In this document: piece by piece, positions 42,671-56,070 of the stretch | How positions within the stretch are numbered: position 1 is the stretch's first letter | Layout: every line of letters starts with the position of its first letter | Origin: Littorina saxatilis | Lineage: Eukaryota; Mollusca; Gastropoda; Littorinimorpha; Littorinidae | DNA: 64,000 nt | Reading direction: 5' to 3' | Assembly (NCBI RefSeq): GCF_037325665.1 | Contig: NC_090246.1 | Span: forward strand, 58,624,004-58,688,003 | Translations under genes and position numbers: made by a program | Notes under the pieces: model-generated | What the model was told of the DNA's origin: nothing | Database searches by the model: none | What the model saw: the letters and a program-made list of their open reading frames with translations, nothing else

Positions 42671-43492
42671 ATTCTAATTGTCGCTTCTTTGCATTAAGCT
42701 TGGATTTATTTTAGCGCCTGTAAACTTTAATATCAACAATGGGTTAAATTCAGAAACAATGGCGGGGAGACGTGCCAGTTTGGGTCACTTGATCCTCATG
42801 TCAAAGACGATCAAAGTCATGTTCGTTGGGGATTTTGTCAGGCATGCTACTTTTCCGGTAATTGCCGGAAATCCGATAAAGCCGTTTTCAAAATCCGGTA
42901 AAGTCAAATTTATTCCGGTGAAGTTGAAAAATTTCCGCAAAAACGATCCGTGTGAATATCGCGCAACGCGACCGGTCTCAATGAAGCCAGCGCACAGTAG
43001 TGTTGTTTTCACCAGTTTGGAGGTGTGTTGAATGGTGGTGGGGGGGAGGTTAAAATGGGATTTTTAACAAGATCACAACACTATTACAGCCCTGAAAATG
43101 ATGACCAGAATGCACCAGATTGCACAGATTTTGACCGTTTTTTTAAAAAAAATCCGGGGGGGCATGCCCCCGGACTCCCCTAGTTGGCTCGCCTGCTTTG
43201 CAGGCTCAGGCTTGTGGCTTCGCCACTGGCACTGCGCGCTTCTTTCAGGTAAAACCATTTTTGGCCTGTAGCATTCCTGTTTGTTTTTCAAGGCCATGAA
43301 CCCAGGCGATGGTGTACCTCAAATTGTATGGCAAAGTTGAAAATAAAGAACCCATCACACATACATGTATTTTAATTTCAATCCACCCAATAGTTTTTGA
43401 GAAAATGAGTTTACAAGATTTAGCTCTGGAAATGTGAAATTGTGCAAGTATAATATTCATGAGTGAGGGTGTGGGAGTTGAATGTGTATGAG

Positions 43493-43495
<3 letters not shown>

Positions 43496-43550
<55 letters not shown>
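43496..43550. repeat. GA array
   Basis: Uninterrupted (GA)n of about 54 bases, within the TIR element. Confidence 0.9.
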
Positions 43551-43553
<3 letters not shown>

Positions 43554-44849
43554 GAAAAAACAATGAAAACAACATTCTTGTTACTGATTACAAATCATGA
43601 TATGTATTTCTATGTGTGTATGAAAGAGAATTCAAAAAATAATAATAAAAAAGTGCAACGGTTCTCACTTTGTGTTGAATAAACAATAGATCCAGAGGAG
43701 CGAATTACTGTGTGGTTGTGTTTACTTTGACACGTGCTTTCTGTACATGCAACTTTTACCGTGACCGTGATTTGCCACTGGTGTTCGTGATCGTGAAAAC
43801 AAAAATCAAGGTAACTGTGATCGTGAAAGCTAAAATTTCCCTTCCCGTGATCGTGATGATACCCCCCCTTTGGGGCCCTCTCTTTTCGTTGTTTCCTTCT
43901 AAATTTATCGGAGTTTAGTTCAATTGCCATTTATTCAATGTTGTTGTTTTCTTCTAAAACTAGCGAGTTTATTTAAATGTTCATCTCTTTGACTAGTATC
44001 TATCCATTTCTCGAGGCTATTCATTTAGTCAGTATTTATTCAGGGGGGAGGCAAGGAGACAACTCTTGGACAAACTCAGTCAGAAGCATTGAAATGGTAT
44101 CACTAGGCCATGTCATTGTCTGTTACTTCTCCCTGGCCGGATCATCAAGCGAGAACTAAACCGTCTGGAACATTACACACCGTCTGTCATTTATAACAAC
44201 CACCCAGACATTTATTTCATGGTGGCATTAAACCAGCCTTCGTGGAAAATGCATGCAAGGGAACTGGAATAGAATATTCAGTCACTGAAACTGACTAGGG
44301 GGTAAAACGACTAATATGACTGATCAACTTTGACCTTTATGACTGCTACTGATATGAGGAGTGAGACAGAGAGAGTACGATAACATCGTCTGGGTTTTGT
44401 TATTCAGTCATAACTAATTGATACTGACAGCCGGTTTGGGGTTAGGTTTCTATTTTCCATTTTCGACAGTCACGAATTCAGATACTCAGTTTTCCGCCAC
44501 GACTGAGTCAGTTCGAGTCAGTTCTGGGGCAACTGTTAGGCAGCAGGCCTGTTTTGCATTCCAGCACACACAAGTGACAATACTGAATAAAACTGCCGGT
44601 CTTGCAAAGAAGCACTGGCGCGCGCGTGGAATAAATTATCATAACGGCTTATTGATCTCCCTGAGAAATTACAATCAAACAGGCGGGTTGTGCGCATTGT
44701 CTTTGAAGGGAAGAGAGACAGACTCTATCTCTATGATCGTGCTCTCACGGAGAAGTTAGACTCTTGACGTATTTGTGAGAATATTTCAAACAAAACCGTG
44801 AAATTCAACTGCATTGTCAACCCCTCTTTATTGGAGGACCAGACGAGGG

Positions 44850-44981
44850 GACAGTGTTCTGTACAAGTTGTCGCCCCTTTCTCTCTTCTTCGCGGAAACA
44901 GCGCCATATTGCAAGCCCGACGCGCTCAATCAAAGGCTTGGCCGTGTCGGTATCAGGGACGTTGTTGATAGTGTGTACCAG
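44850..44981 (+). promoter_or_regulatory. Candidate non-coding first exon and promoter
   Basis: GC-richer sequence with CGCCATATTGC and several CpGs leads to a strong donor, CAG|GTAAGG, at 44982. No open frame with family similarity crosses it. It could be the 5' exon of the gene whose signal-peptide exon starts at 57797, since that exon needs an upstream partner. This is inference only. Confidence 0.25.
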
Positions 44982-45711
44982 GTAAGGGCTTGTTTTTATC
45001 ATCTTTCTTCACCCCAAAACACACAATATTTCGATTTCGTACACAATTTTCAACGATCGCTTTCGGTTTTTAGTGGAATACACCATTGTGACAAAAATTG
45101 ATGGAGATGGTTTGGGTCTACTACCTGGTTGCTACTGGAGATGCTTCGCTTCAACCAGTCGCTGAAGCAGGCAGAATGCGGCTGGTTTTAGTGTCGAAGC
45201 GTTGAATCAGTTAGACGATTCGATCGAAGCTTAGGTCTGTATATCGATAGTCTGATGCCGGCGAGACATAAACAAGGCATAATGAAACATGATCGACCGG
45301 TTCAGCATAGAATTTGCCGGGTGCATGTGGCCGGCATGGGGTGATCACCGCGATGAACGTGCTGCTGGTGTACATCACACTCACAGTATGACTAACACAA
45401 TCACAATGAATCACACTTGACATATTATTACACAGCAGAAGTGGACATGAGATGGGTTTGTGGGTTCAAACAGCGTTTTTAATTCTTGGAAAGAAGTTTA
45501 TAACGCCCTTGCAGCTAAGCTATTCAGTGGATGAACACCTACTGTGGTTTTTTTTAATTGTAGCTAATGATATTTAGTTACTCAACAGTCATAACTTATG
45601 TGACACTGTCATTTGATAAGCAAAACTGGTTGGACAAGTTTGATTAACACAGTTAATTCTGCTGGCTACATCAGATAAAGGAGTGGACAAACTAAATCAA
45701 TAGTACATTGT

Positions 45712-45991
45712 AAGGCCTAAAAAAAAATAGGTGTGGTTACGGTAACCCGACCTATCCTATTTTTAGGGGCCGACCCTTTAACTTTTTATTACATTTGTCA
45801 AAAAAGAAAACGAGTGCAGAAAACGCAATGAAAGCGAAAGCGCTCGAGTCGCACACTTATTTCCCTGTCAAGTAGGTTTAATTTGTACACATTAGAAAAA
45901 AAGTTTAAAAAAAAAGTGATTGCCTACCTTCCTACCCTATTTTTTGTGGCTATGTTACCGTAACCACACTTTTTTTTTTTTTTTTGCCTAA
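45712..45991. mobile_element. MITE with GTGTGGTTACGGTAAC ends
   Basis: The ends are TAGGC-poly(A)-GTGTGGTTACGGTAAC and GTTACCGTAACCACAC-poly(T)-GCCTA, inverted repeats of about 35 bases, with CCTATCCTATTTTT mirrored by CCTACCCTATTTTTTG inside. It is 280 bases and non-coding. Confidence 0.75.
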
Positions 45992-45999
45992 TATAAAAC

Positions 46000-48900
46000 T
46001 AAAAGCAACTTATTTCTGTTTTTCTGTGGGTCAACGGAATAATGTCATCATCCGCTTCGGATATTGATGTGCTGTAGCCAGCGGTCTGCAAAACCTTTGT
46101 TTGATGTAGTTCCCTCGGCAAGTCATTTTATGACCTATATAATATATATATTATCATATATATATGTGTGCACCAGTGGGTAATGTCGCATTGCAGTGAT
46201 AGCATACTAATAGGCTCATTCTTGATGTAACCGAAGTGAAGATTTCATTTTTTTTTTATTGAACGAATGTTTACATCCCCCTGCCCCCTCCCCCCCAACC
46301 CCCTCCTGAGAGTGCTATGTTTGACCGTCCACTCTGAATCACTGTGTCTGATTTGCTGTTCTTTTGTGAGAGTGATGGTTCCTGCTTTGTTACATGTAGG
46401 AGTAGGACTAGTTTGCAAAATCTGAACCCACTGTGATCGCAATGGCTGTCTCTTTCATGGTTACTTCAGGGTTCGGTTTGGTTAATGCATCCTGAGAAAA
46501 AAAAGGTAAGATTATTGCCAAGCCAAGAAAGGTTTTCATTGCAACCTCCTCGCCCGCCAACCTCGGCTGACAAAAAAAAAACAGAAGGGGAAAGCGGCAG
46601 ACAACGTTCTAGTGATTCGGGACCGGGAGAGAAAAAAACACCGGAAGATATTGAGTTTCTGTTTGCTGATTCAGTGGTACCATGATACTGTGGCAAAAAC
46701 TCAGATGGCACCACATTGCACCATTGCATCTTTTGATAAAAACATGTACGGACCGCCTATTGGCGCTTCTTGACTTGGACTATGTCCCATCAGAATTTGG
46801 TTGAGGGGAACAAATGTCCCTTTTTTTTGTTGTCTTCCAGGCTGAACCCTGTTTCTTGTTTGTAAATACACATAAATCTTTGATCAGATTAGTGACTTTT
46901 CATTGTTTTAGCTCTTCCAAAAACCCGTCGTTTTTGGTCCAGTGTGTTGCTATCTTGTACAGAGTACAGAAGCAGTAATTGCTGGAAATGTTTTTCAAAG
47001 AACTATCTCAGTTATTCTCTTCAAAGTACACTGTCTCCAAAGAATAAATCAAGAAAGAAAGAAAAACAGAAAGAGACACAGGCAGATTGGCAGTCTCACA
47101 CAAAGGCATGCGCAGGCATCAAAAAACAAATGTAGGCAAGTAAAAACATGTTTTTCATTGATATTTGAAGAAAGAAAAACACATAAATAACTTGCATGGT
47201 TTCCACCACGCTTACAAGCACTGTTCGCTTACATAAGTTATAATGATTGTGTTTGTTGGCCCAGCTGTGATGTATATGACAGTAAATGTAGCCAGCAGAT
47301 GAGATTGGCAGTTATGTCTTTGTACAAGTGCGTATATTGGCAGACACTTTCTGTATGCAGCGCGAAGTGGAACAAAGGAAATATCCTTGCAAATGTTCCC
47401 CGTAAATTATTATCAGGTTAAGGGGCAAGCTAGCATAGCTCACCCTCACTGCTGAGCTGTACATTGTATTTGGCTAGTATAGTACAATTACTGTTAAAAA
47501 GCTTTGTTACACAGTTTTGTTGATAGGCCAGTTAGATGTGTCGAAAACAATTTTGCTTTTTAATGTATTCATTTTGATTGACAGTAAAGTGTCGTTATTG
47601 TTATCGTTAAAGAAGAACTGAAGTGGTTACCATCAAAAGAAGCAGGAACCATCAAAGGGGCATCATCTCTGTATGAATAATTTTGTAGCAAATGTTGAAA
47701 ATGAAGTTTTTTAAAATGCCTTGTTCTCAGTGTCAGGTGCTAACACTTTTGAGAATGCTTTTACATTCTAATGCCTGCATAGTGCACATAGCATTTTGGC
47801 AACCTGGTTGGATGTTCAGTATTTTTGAAGCATGAAAGGGAGCTAAACACTGATGGTATTTATCTGTGGAAGTTCAGTTAGGTTCTGGGCAAATCTTGCG
47901 ATTCAGACGTCCAATAAAACTCAGTGCCATGGACATAATCAGATCAAGTTCATTTCACACTTGTCCTGTTACAGCTACAGACAAAAGAGTGTGTCTTCAT
48001 AAGGGGGCAACATTTTGGTTACCAAATGTCATTAAGAAGCCGCAGAATGCCAGGAACCTAGGCCCTAACTTGATTTCTACGTTTAACTTGATTTCCATCG
48101 CTGAGTAATTTATAGCTGGTGAAGCCACACCAAGACCGGCTGCTTTGCTACGTGACAGGCTTCTGTTGGGTTTTCTGCTGCCAGACGCTTCAAGGGTACA
48201 GCACGAGGCTGTCATGTGTGTCTGATGGGTCCCCCCACCCACCCCGTTTTTTGATAGGCTCTGTACTGAAGTCTGCATACTGGTAGTACTAGTCCTACAG
48301 TCACTGCTGAAGCGATGTGATGTAATGAATATTGTTTATGATGGTCTGATTGGGACATTAGTGTGCTGGCCCTTTCTCTCGCATGGCTTGGTGTGATACA
48401 TTTTACATGTCTACGAATTGATTGGGTTTTGGCAAAATGCAGACGTTGTTATGAATCTGTTATTTGGGTTGGGGGAAGAGAAAAAGCAGAGCTCAAAATT
48501 GGAGAAAGCAAGATAAGCTGTTGCCATGAATAATTTAAAGATAACGGCTGCTATGATATATATATATATATCAAACTTGTTTTCATTTCTTCATTGCTGT
48601 GTCTCTTGAAAAGAGACGGGGGCCGCTTGCATTATTCATTAGCCATTATGTGGATGGCATTTATCGAGTTTCAACAACTGTGTATTTATTCATATTCAGT
48701 CTCACTCTGAGTATGCTTTGTTCATGACTGCTTTGTTCGATGGTTCTGCTGTTGGTTTGGAGTCCTGTGTTTGTCTGCGCATGAAATGTGTTAGGAGCTC
48801 AGTCTAGAGTCTGTCTATATATATAGGTCAGAGTCAGGAATTCGCTTGACCAAGTGACCATTGATGAACTCCATAGATTATTTTCAGTATCAAAGGACCA

Positions 48901-51510
48901 TACGTTGTAATTGCTATGTAAAATTAAAAATTTAAACATTTTAAAACACCAACAACTGTTGTCATATATGACTGATTCCGAACCAGAATGATATATTCAG
49001 GGCCTGGACCTTTTCCAAATTTCTGCTTTTGTAAGTGTTTAATTACATTTTCCTCCGATATGGTATTCCTATTTCCTATTCACATGCGTAGATTTAATCC
49101 TTCAAAAAAAGTCAGGTCAATCACTACTTCTTGTTGTATGTCTGTAAAAAAAATCGTAAATAAAACAAGACAAAGCGGGACAGAAACTGTTCTGGGCACT
49201 AAACTGCATTTCTCTTGACAAAATGGTATACAGAAGGACAGCCATCTGTAAAACTCGTTTTGGCACTTACAATCCTGTCAGATTATCGATTCCTTCTGGC
49301 TGCTGCCTTTTCGTCTGTAAAGTGTATGCGTCAAATGACACCAGAATTCTAGCGTCATAGGTTGCAGTTGGTGTCAGGTTGAGAGTTCTTCATCGTAGGA
49401 ACACCTTCACCAGAAAGACAAAGCATTTCAAATGGACTCTACTCTTCCCCGGCATCCCATTTGAACAAACAACACAAAACCAGTGGATGAGTTAAAAACG
49501 TACACACCACAATTCGCATTCTGGGCTTGAATCATGGTGGAATAAACTGACAAAGGAAGGAAACCTCAGATTTTTTAATAAAATTGTCTTGAATCGAATT
49601 GCTGATGTTGAAGCATAGCGATGGCGAGTGTAGACTTTAGATGCTCGTGATGTGTGCAGCGTTGCCGTTTTTACTGAGCTTATTCGAGTAAGCCATACGA
49701 CTTCCGGCTCCCAAATTAAAGCACACTCCTCCCCGTGTAAACAATTGGACTCACCATCTCAGGTCTGGCCATAAAGAACTTTGAAGCATGAATTTCCGAG
49801 GAAATCCCCCACCCCCACCCCCTCTTTTTTCTTTGGCGTGCCTCAAGTGCATAGTAAACTAGTAAACTATCTTCCAAGCTGATCGTGTTTGCATTCTAGA
49901 CACTAGCACTTTGCATACACACGAAAAGTAAACGTCTCCATGTTTTCTTTTGTGACGGAAATATCGACGTGCACCGAGGCATATAATAGCAAAAGTAACA
50001 AGCGATTGCTTTGCTGTTACAAACAATAAAGACCGTTCCGGAAAACGTTAAGACTGGCTATAAGATTAGTGGTTACTTTGCTGTCACAAAATACAAGATC
50101 ACACTTGAATGTACAACTGAGATTGGCGCTATGATCGTCTGTCAGATCATTGACTCACGGACGACCGAGATATAGAACGGAGCTTGTTGTTTGCTCTGTC
50201 AGCAAGTAAGAGTCACCTGAGTGCAGTTGAATTAATCGAACATGAGGATATGATGCTGGGATGAATCAGGCGCACAGTTACAGCCTATAGTTCGCCACGG
50301 TGCCATTGTGGGCTGCATTTCTGCAAACACGAGTTCTCTCGCCCACAGTCCACAAGGCCGAAGGAATCGGTGGGCGGTACGTTTGGCCGCCTGGTCGTGT
50401 CACGTTCTGACCATTAAGCTCAGTTGTTCTGACATGCTATGGGAGAGCCAGACATGCTGTATGAGAGCCAGACATCGTTTGACGTCCAGCGTGAGGTATG
50501 GAGAGCTCTGGCGCCATGCGATGGGAAATTAAATCCCCGGGGCTGAAGAATCTTCGATCCGCCGACCTCTTTCTGCGTGTTGTCTTGCCAGGTATCCAAC
50601 AAAGGCTGGCCTTCTGCGTCCTGGGTTTCTGTCCATTCTGTGTGCAAACAAAAGGCTTTTTACTGCCCTAACGATCGGCGACATCGACATATTTGGAAAT
50701 GGAAGTAGAGTTGAAAGGAAACCAGTTCTCAAAAGCTGAAGGCAGAGATCGGAAAACGGAAACCCCATTAAATGATTAAAAGGAAAGAGGAAAGACACAG
50801 AGATCAAGATACAGAAAGACAGGATAATTCGAAAGACAGAAATAAGTTTAAACTAAATTCTCTCCGTTTAGCTTTTGCAACTTCGTTCGTTCGTTCGCTC
50901 GCCTGCGTGCGCGTTTGTTTGTGTGATTGTCCAGATATCGGAATGAGTTCTGTTTGTGCCCAACGGGCTATTTATCCTTTGCAACTTTGTGTTTGTCTGC
51001 TTTTCGCCAGAGCCATAGTGGGTCAGACATCTATTTTTAATCTTAATATACATACTGTTTCCTTGCCGTTCTCCGCCTCATATTCGAGGATAGCAGTATA
51101 TGTCCTATAGTAAGGACAAAAGAATAAAACATAATACAAGGCGAGTAACAATTCTGTCTGTCAACGACACTCCACGCCCAATTTTATTAATTATCTCCCA
51201 TTGAATAGGCAGACTGAGTGGCCGGTGGCAAACGTTTTCAATTATTTATATAAATAAATCAAAGCAACATTTATAAATTTAAGAAAAGTTGTTGTCGTTG
51301 TAGGTCCATATACGAGTATAAGTAGATGGGCAACTCACTAGTCTCAGGTATGGGGGAGGTGGGGAAACTTACAGTGCCAGCTGGAGCTGCACCAGGCATG
51401 TGATCATGAGTGCCCATGAGATATATATAGTACATTTGCAGAACTTTTTGTTCTTACTATCAAATTTTGAGTGTGTTCTCTGAACATCGATATGCTGTTT
51501 CTTTTTAACC
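46000..51510. other. Mostly unique sequence without recognisable genes
   Basis: I see only short simple repeats (TATA at 46140 and 48556), A- and C-rich patches, and a CAGATGGCACCACATTGCAC fragment at about 46704. That fragment is shared with the repeats near 21025 and 43100. Open frames are short and unlike known proteins. This could be intergenic or a long intron of the 57.8-kb gene. Confidence 0.5.
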
Positions 51511-51514
51511 AACT

Positions 51515-51836
51515 TTCATTTCATTTCATTTTCATTTTCATTACTTTATTGTCCCATCGCTGGGAAATTCGGGTCGCTTCCTCCCAGTGGAAAGCTAGCA
51601 GCAACGGAGTCGCGCTACCCAGGTGTCTGCGTGTTTAGGTGTATTCAGCCACCTGCACTTATGGCAGAATGACCAAGGTCTTTTACGTGCCATTGTGATG
51701 ACACGGGGGTGGGACATGGCTTCCGTCTCTGGGTCTGCACATAAAGTTGACCCGTGTCCGTCCCGGCCCGAATTCGAACCTGCGACCTTCCGATCACAAG
51801 TCCAGTGCTCTACCAACTGAGCTACCGAGCTACTGA
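51515..51836 (-). mobile_element. tRNA-derived SINE, minus strand
   Basis: The reverse complement begins GCTCGGTAGCTCAGTTGG and TAGAGCACTGGACTTGTGAT and carries the B box GGTTCGAATTC, a very well preserved tRNA-like head. The body ends with GGGACAATAAAGTAATG and an (AAATG)n tail. It differs from the SINEs at 21.8 and 23.1 kb. Confidence 0.85.
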
Positions 51837-51839
51837 GTT

Positions 51840-53590
51840 CCCCGTTGCACCCCTCCCCCCCTTCCCATTCCCCAGACTTGAGCAGCATTGACTAGTAAAC
51901 GAGAACCTTTCACTGATTATTACATAGGCTGGAATATCCCAAGACGATTCGATTCGTTCTGTTCTCTTGCATTATTGGGGCACAAAACACAACCCACACT
52001 CATTTGTATTCCACTGCAGAAGTCTGTTTCTCATCGCCCCCAGTGATTGAGTCGAGGCAGAACAAGGGGGTTTGCACGTGCTGCACGAAGGCTGGCAGTC
52101 AGCTCTTCTGATAGACGTGGACCCTCGCCCTCGGCTGATACCCTCGCTCTCCCCATGGGTAGGGGCATTTGCATGAGACTGGCACTCGGAATATTATCTT
52201 CACAGCCTTGGGACGAATACTCCTTATATGTTGGTTTGTCTGTCAGTCACTGTTGTTGGGATTTGGTCATTGTTTGCTGAACTTTTAGTCGGTGAATGCA
52301 CATATTGTGAAAACTTTATCTTAGTGACAGTGTCCCTCAAAGCTGAGAGATGATTCTGGTCTAGGTGCAAGCTCAGGGCTTATCATAACGCCAGACTCGC
52401 ATGACAAGCGGAAATTCGGATGCCAGGGACGCTGCGGTGGACCCGTCTTTATTACAGCCAGGGGAGGGACCAGGGAGGACCATGAAAGTGCCGCGCGATG
52501 GGGGGATAATTGGGATCATCGGCTGCCTAACGACGTCATACAAGAGGAGCAAAGGCTGCAGGGATGGATCGAAGGGAGCCTGTCACCTTGCTTCCGGCTG
52601 AAGTTGCTTGGGAGCATTGCAGTAGCGCCTGATGATTACCGAAGAAGTGCAATGGTGCCGAGCAGGGTCTTGGTTACGCCGGTGTTTGGCTCCATCACTC
52701 TTGCGTGCTCAGCGTTCATCAGTCTGCTCGCATGGGGGAGGGGGAAGAGATCTATCGGAGTGCACTGTCTTTTCACAACGAGCTGGTGTCTTTGTCAGTT
52801 TGGTTATCATCCCTTTTGTATGTTATTTTGTCTTCTTCTCATTCGTCACATTTATATCTGTATTTTTTTGTCCTGTCTTACACCAGGTTTTACTGTACAT
52901 CTGTATGGTGGCCGCTGCTCTAGCCTTTTGGGGAACTCAAATACAACAAGCTTTAGCTCTAGCCCTTTAGTAAACTAAAATACACGTTTCGGTAAATACA
53001 CTTCCCTGCACGCAACCTTTTCCTCATGAAGTCTTTTTACAATCGTGCAGTAACCGTCGGAGCAGAAACAGCTGATGCAATAAAGGAGAGATAATATTTA
53101 TGCAGTTCCTGTTTCTGCACACAGGGAAATAGTGGGGTGATTTCCCTTGGGAAAAAACAGGCTGCAACGGAGCTGTCGCTACCCAGTTCGACCCCCCCAC
53201 CGCCTCACAAAGAAAAAAAGTACATTTGTGTGCATCCCGTGAAATAGACTTCTTTTGCATACGCTTTTATTCTCCTGCAGATGCGCAAACGATTTGTTGA
53301 AAGACCCTCTCTAGGTTCTCTTTTGAACTACGCAAAATCATTGAAGATCTGAAGAAAATGTAGATTTTTCGGATCCAGTGAAAACAAGCACCTATGATCA
53401 GTCTTTGAAAAAGGGCCTCTTTAAACCGCTATACGCTATCTTTCTTCGTTCTGAAGTCAGCTATCACCAGCTGACGGAATATTGATGAAGAAATACCTAG
53501 ACACTTCTTGTAGTTTATTCTCCTTTGTCTTAATGCTATGTTTCTTTTTAAGATGTTTAAAAGTTCATTGTCTGATCGCTGAAATGGTGT
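51840..53590. other. Sequence without recognisable genes
   Basis: Several overlapping open frames occur at 52400-52980, but none resembles a known family and none has a convincing start. Nothing further is seen. Confidence 0.4.
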
Positions 53591-53599
53591 ATGTTGAAT

Positions 53600-54400
53600 T
53601 TCTTCCCTGCACAGATAAGTGAAAATCGGATGTACAGTATCTGTGGTGAAAACCGTGAACAATCTAAATATACCAGTGCAAAACAGGGCTGTTAAGGGTA
53701 GAGGTTTTGCCCAAAATGCCAAAAGGTCAAAATATATCCTCGCAAAATGTTGTCTGTTGTCTGCCTTTCTTCGTATAAATCATGGATACAAGTCCCCGGA
53801 TGTGGCGCACATCATTCATTGAAAGATTTGGACATTAAAAACCAGACTGACTTTTTCATTCCCGAATTATCAAAAGGTCATCGTTTCATCGCAGAAAGAT
53901 GGTCACTGAGTTGATGTTTTCCTTTCTGCGTAAAAATTGCGCGTACAATTCCCCGGATGTCGCGCATATTTGTGACTGAACACTTGGCAATCTGCAAGAG
54001 TTCCATCTGTGCAAAACAGGCCCGTTAAGCGAACTTTTTTTTGCCTGATTAACCAAAAGGTCATCGTTTTATCGCAGAAAGATGTGTCTGTTGATGTCTT
54101 CCTTTCCGCGTATATAAATCACGCTCCCCCCCCCCCCCCCCCCCCCCCGGACGTATTTTTCTCTCGTGCACCATTTCACTAGTTTACTTTCCTGGAAGTC
54201 CGGAGACTGCAGGATTTATCGAATGCCAGAGACACAAACACTGCAGCTGGTCCCTAATTGAAGCCTAGCTCTCTTCCCATGTACCCTTGCTGCGTACTTA
54301 ACTGTGTCCTTTCAGTTTTTGTACCCCAAGCTATCTCTCGTTCTTTTCTTCGATTTGTGTGCCATTGACACGCAAGGACAATGGAGGACAACGTGTTTAT
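53600..54400 (+). repeat. Paralogous block 1 (TTTATCGAATGCC and CGCAGAAAGATG repeats)
   Basis: CATCGTTTCATCGCAGAAAG plus TTGATG-TTTTCCTTTC recurs at about 53735, 53879 and 54059. The last part (TTTTCTCTCGTGCAC, GACTGCAGGATTTATCGAAT, GAGACACAAACACTGCAGCT, GTGTGCCATTGACACGCAA) matches 55440-56070 in the same order. A C run lies at about 54126-54148. Confidence 0.65.
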
Positions 54401-54591
54401 AGCCTGTGGAAAAATTGCTTTTTTCGCAAGTTAACCTGGTGTTTTTTCTCCAGTACATGCTGAAAAGATCATCATTTGATCGTGAAAGATTGTCTCTAGG
54501 GTTTAAAGATCGGTTGTGCTTGCGCAAACTACATGTCTCTTATTACGATGTTTCAAAACGTTATCGTCTGATCTCTTTTACATTTAGTCAA

Positions 54592-55440
54592 GTTTTCACT
54601 AAATGTTTTAACGTAGAGGGGGGAATCGAGACGAGGGTCGTGGTGTATGTGTGTGTGTCTGTGTGTATGTGTAGAGTGATTAAGAGAAAACTACTGGACC
54701 GATCTTCATGAAACTTGACATGAGAGATCCTGAGTATGGTATCTCCAGACGTATTTTTCATTTTGTTGATAAATGTCTTTGATGACGTCATATCCGGCTT
54801 TTCGTGAAAGTTGAGGCGGCACTGTCACGCTCTCATTTTTCAATCAAATTGGTTGAAATTTTGGTCAAGTAATCTTCGACGAAGCCCGGACTTTGGTATT
54901 GCATTTCAGCTTGGAGGCTTAAAATTTAATTAATGAGTTTGCTCATTAAAGTTTGTCATTAAAATCGATTTTTCGCAAACAGATTTAAAATTGATTGCAT
55001 CGTATTCTTCATCACATTCTGAATCTAAAAATATATACATATGTCATGTTTACTCTTAAAATGTGATCACAATTAACGAAAATAGATTAATTAGTCTTAC
55101 GATTAAAATTTCAGAAATCGATCCAAAAATGATTTCATCTTATTCTTTATCATTTCCTGATTCCAAAAACATATAGATATGATAGGTTGTATTCAAAACA
55201 AGCTCAGAAAGTTAACAAGAATACAGAAAAGCGCGCTTTCCTGCTTAGCACAATGCGCTACCGCGCTAATCTGGCGTGTCAATATCACTACGTTTTGCAC
55301 GTGGAAGGTGAGCGATTTCCTTCACGCGGGGATCGACGAAGCTGTACTGTCTTGGTGAAAAAAATACAGTGCGTTCAGTTTTATTCCGTGAGTTCGACAG
55401 CTTGACTAAATGTAGTAATTTCGCCTTACGCGACTTGTTT
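54592..55440 (+). mobile_element. HINE/Helentron-like element, family D, copy 2
   Basis: This is a full-length relative of 11885-12762. It has the same 5' hairpin ATTTAGTCAAG-TTTTC-ACTAAAT, a GT tract at 54646-54672, the shared GATGACGTCATATCCGGC, and the 3' end CTTGACTAAATGTAGTAATT then TCGCCTTACGCGACTTGTTT. It lies between the two paralogous blocks. Confidence 0.65.
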
Positions 55441-55966
55441 CTTCTTCCGTTTTTGCCCAAATAGCCCAAACGGTTCTCGTTTCATCGCAAAAGATGGTCT
55501 GTTGACTTCTTTCCCTGGATATGGCGCATACCTGCAACGAAAGACTGGAACTTTTAAAACTTACCCGTGTTCAATCTGTAAAAGAAGGCCACCCTAAAGC
55601 TTACATTTTTGCCCCCCCCCCCCACACACACACACACAAACCACAACACACACAAAAAAACAAAAACAACAACCCACCAAAAACGAAAGGTTATCTTTAA
55701 ATCGCAGGAAGATTGTCTGTTTGTGTCTTCGTTTCCGTGTATAGTTCCAACTTGTCCCTGGATATATTTTTCTCTCGCGCACAGTTTCCACGGTTCCACT
55801 TGTTTACTCTCTCAAGAAAGAGACAGTAGACTGCAGGATTTATCGAATGCCCGAGACACAAACACTGCAGCTGGACTTTAATTGCAGCCTTGCTCTCTTC
55901 ACAAGTAGGGTCCTACTTTTCCTGCAAAATGAACGGTGTCCTTTCACTGATTCAGTATTTCTACCC

Positions 55967-56036
<70 letters not shown>

Positions 56037-56070
56037 TTGTGTGCCGTTGACACGCAACGGCTTGGCATTT
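55441..56070 (+). repeat. Paralogous block 2
   Basis: This is a diverged copy of 53600-54400. It contains two more CATCGCAAAAGATGG/AAATCGCAGGAAGAT units (about 55480 and 55700), GACTGCAGGATTTATCGAAT, ACACAAACACTGCAGCTGG and GTGTGCCGTTGACACGCAA. A (CT)n array at 55971-56032 has grown inside it. Between 56110 and 57045 nothing is recognisable beyond a short GT tract at 56420. Confidence 0.65.

Larger units (their letters stand above)
41859..43881. mobile_element. TIR element of about 2.0 kb with GTGATCGTGAT subterminal repeats
   Basis: Ends GAGGGCCCCAAAGGG and CCCTTTGGGGCCCTC form inverted repeats. TCTTTT, possibly CTCTTTT, is found on both outer sides, so the duplication is 6-8 bases and a hAT-type element is plausible. 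Copies of GTGATCGTGAT cluster within 170 bases of each end. In the middle are an open frame (42242-42670), a nested repeat with CCGGTAATTGCCGG and GGGGGGCATGCCCCCGGA (about 42838-43230), and a (GA)n array (43496-43550). No transposase motif is seen. Confidence 0.6.

Noticed and set aside
52604-52978. 124-residue frame with hydrophobic segments
   Set aside because: Three overlapping frames of similar length exist here, no splice context or homology is visible, and hydrophobicity follows from T-rich sequence.
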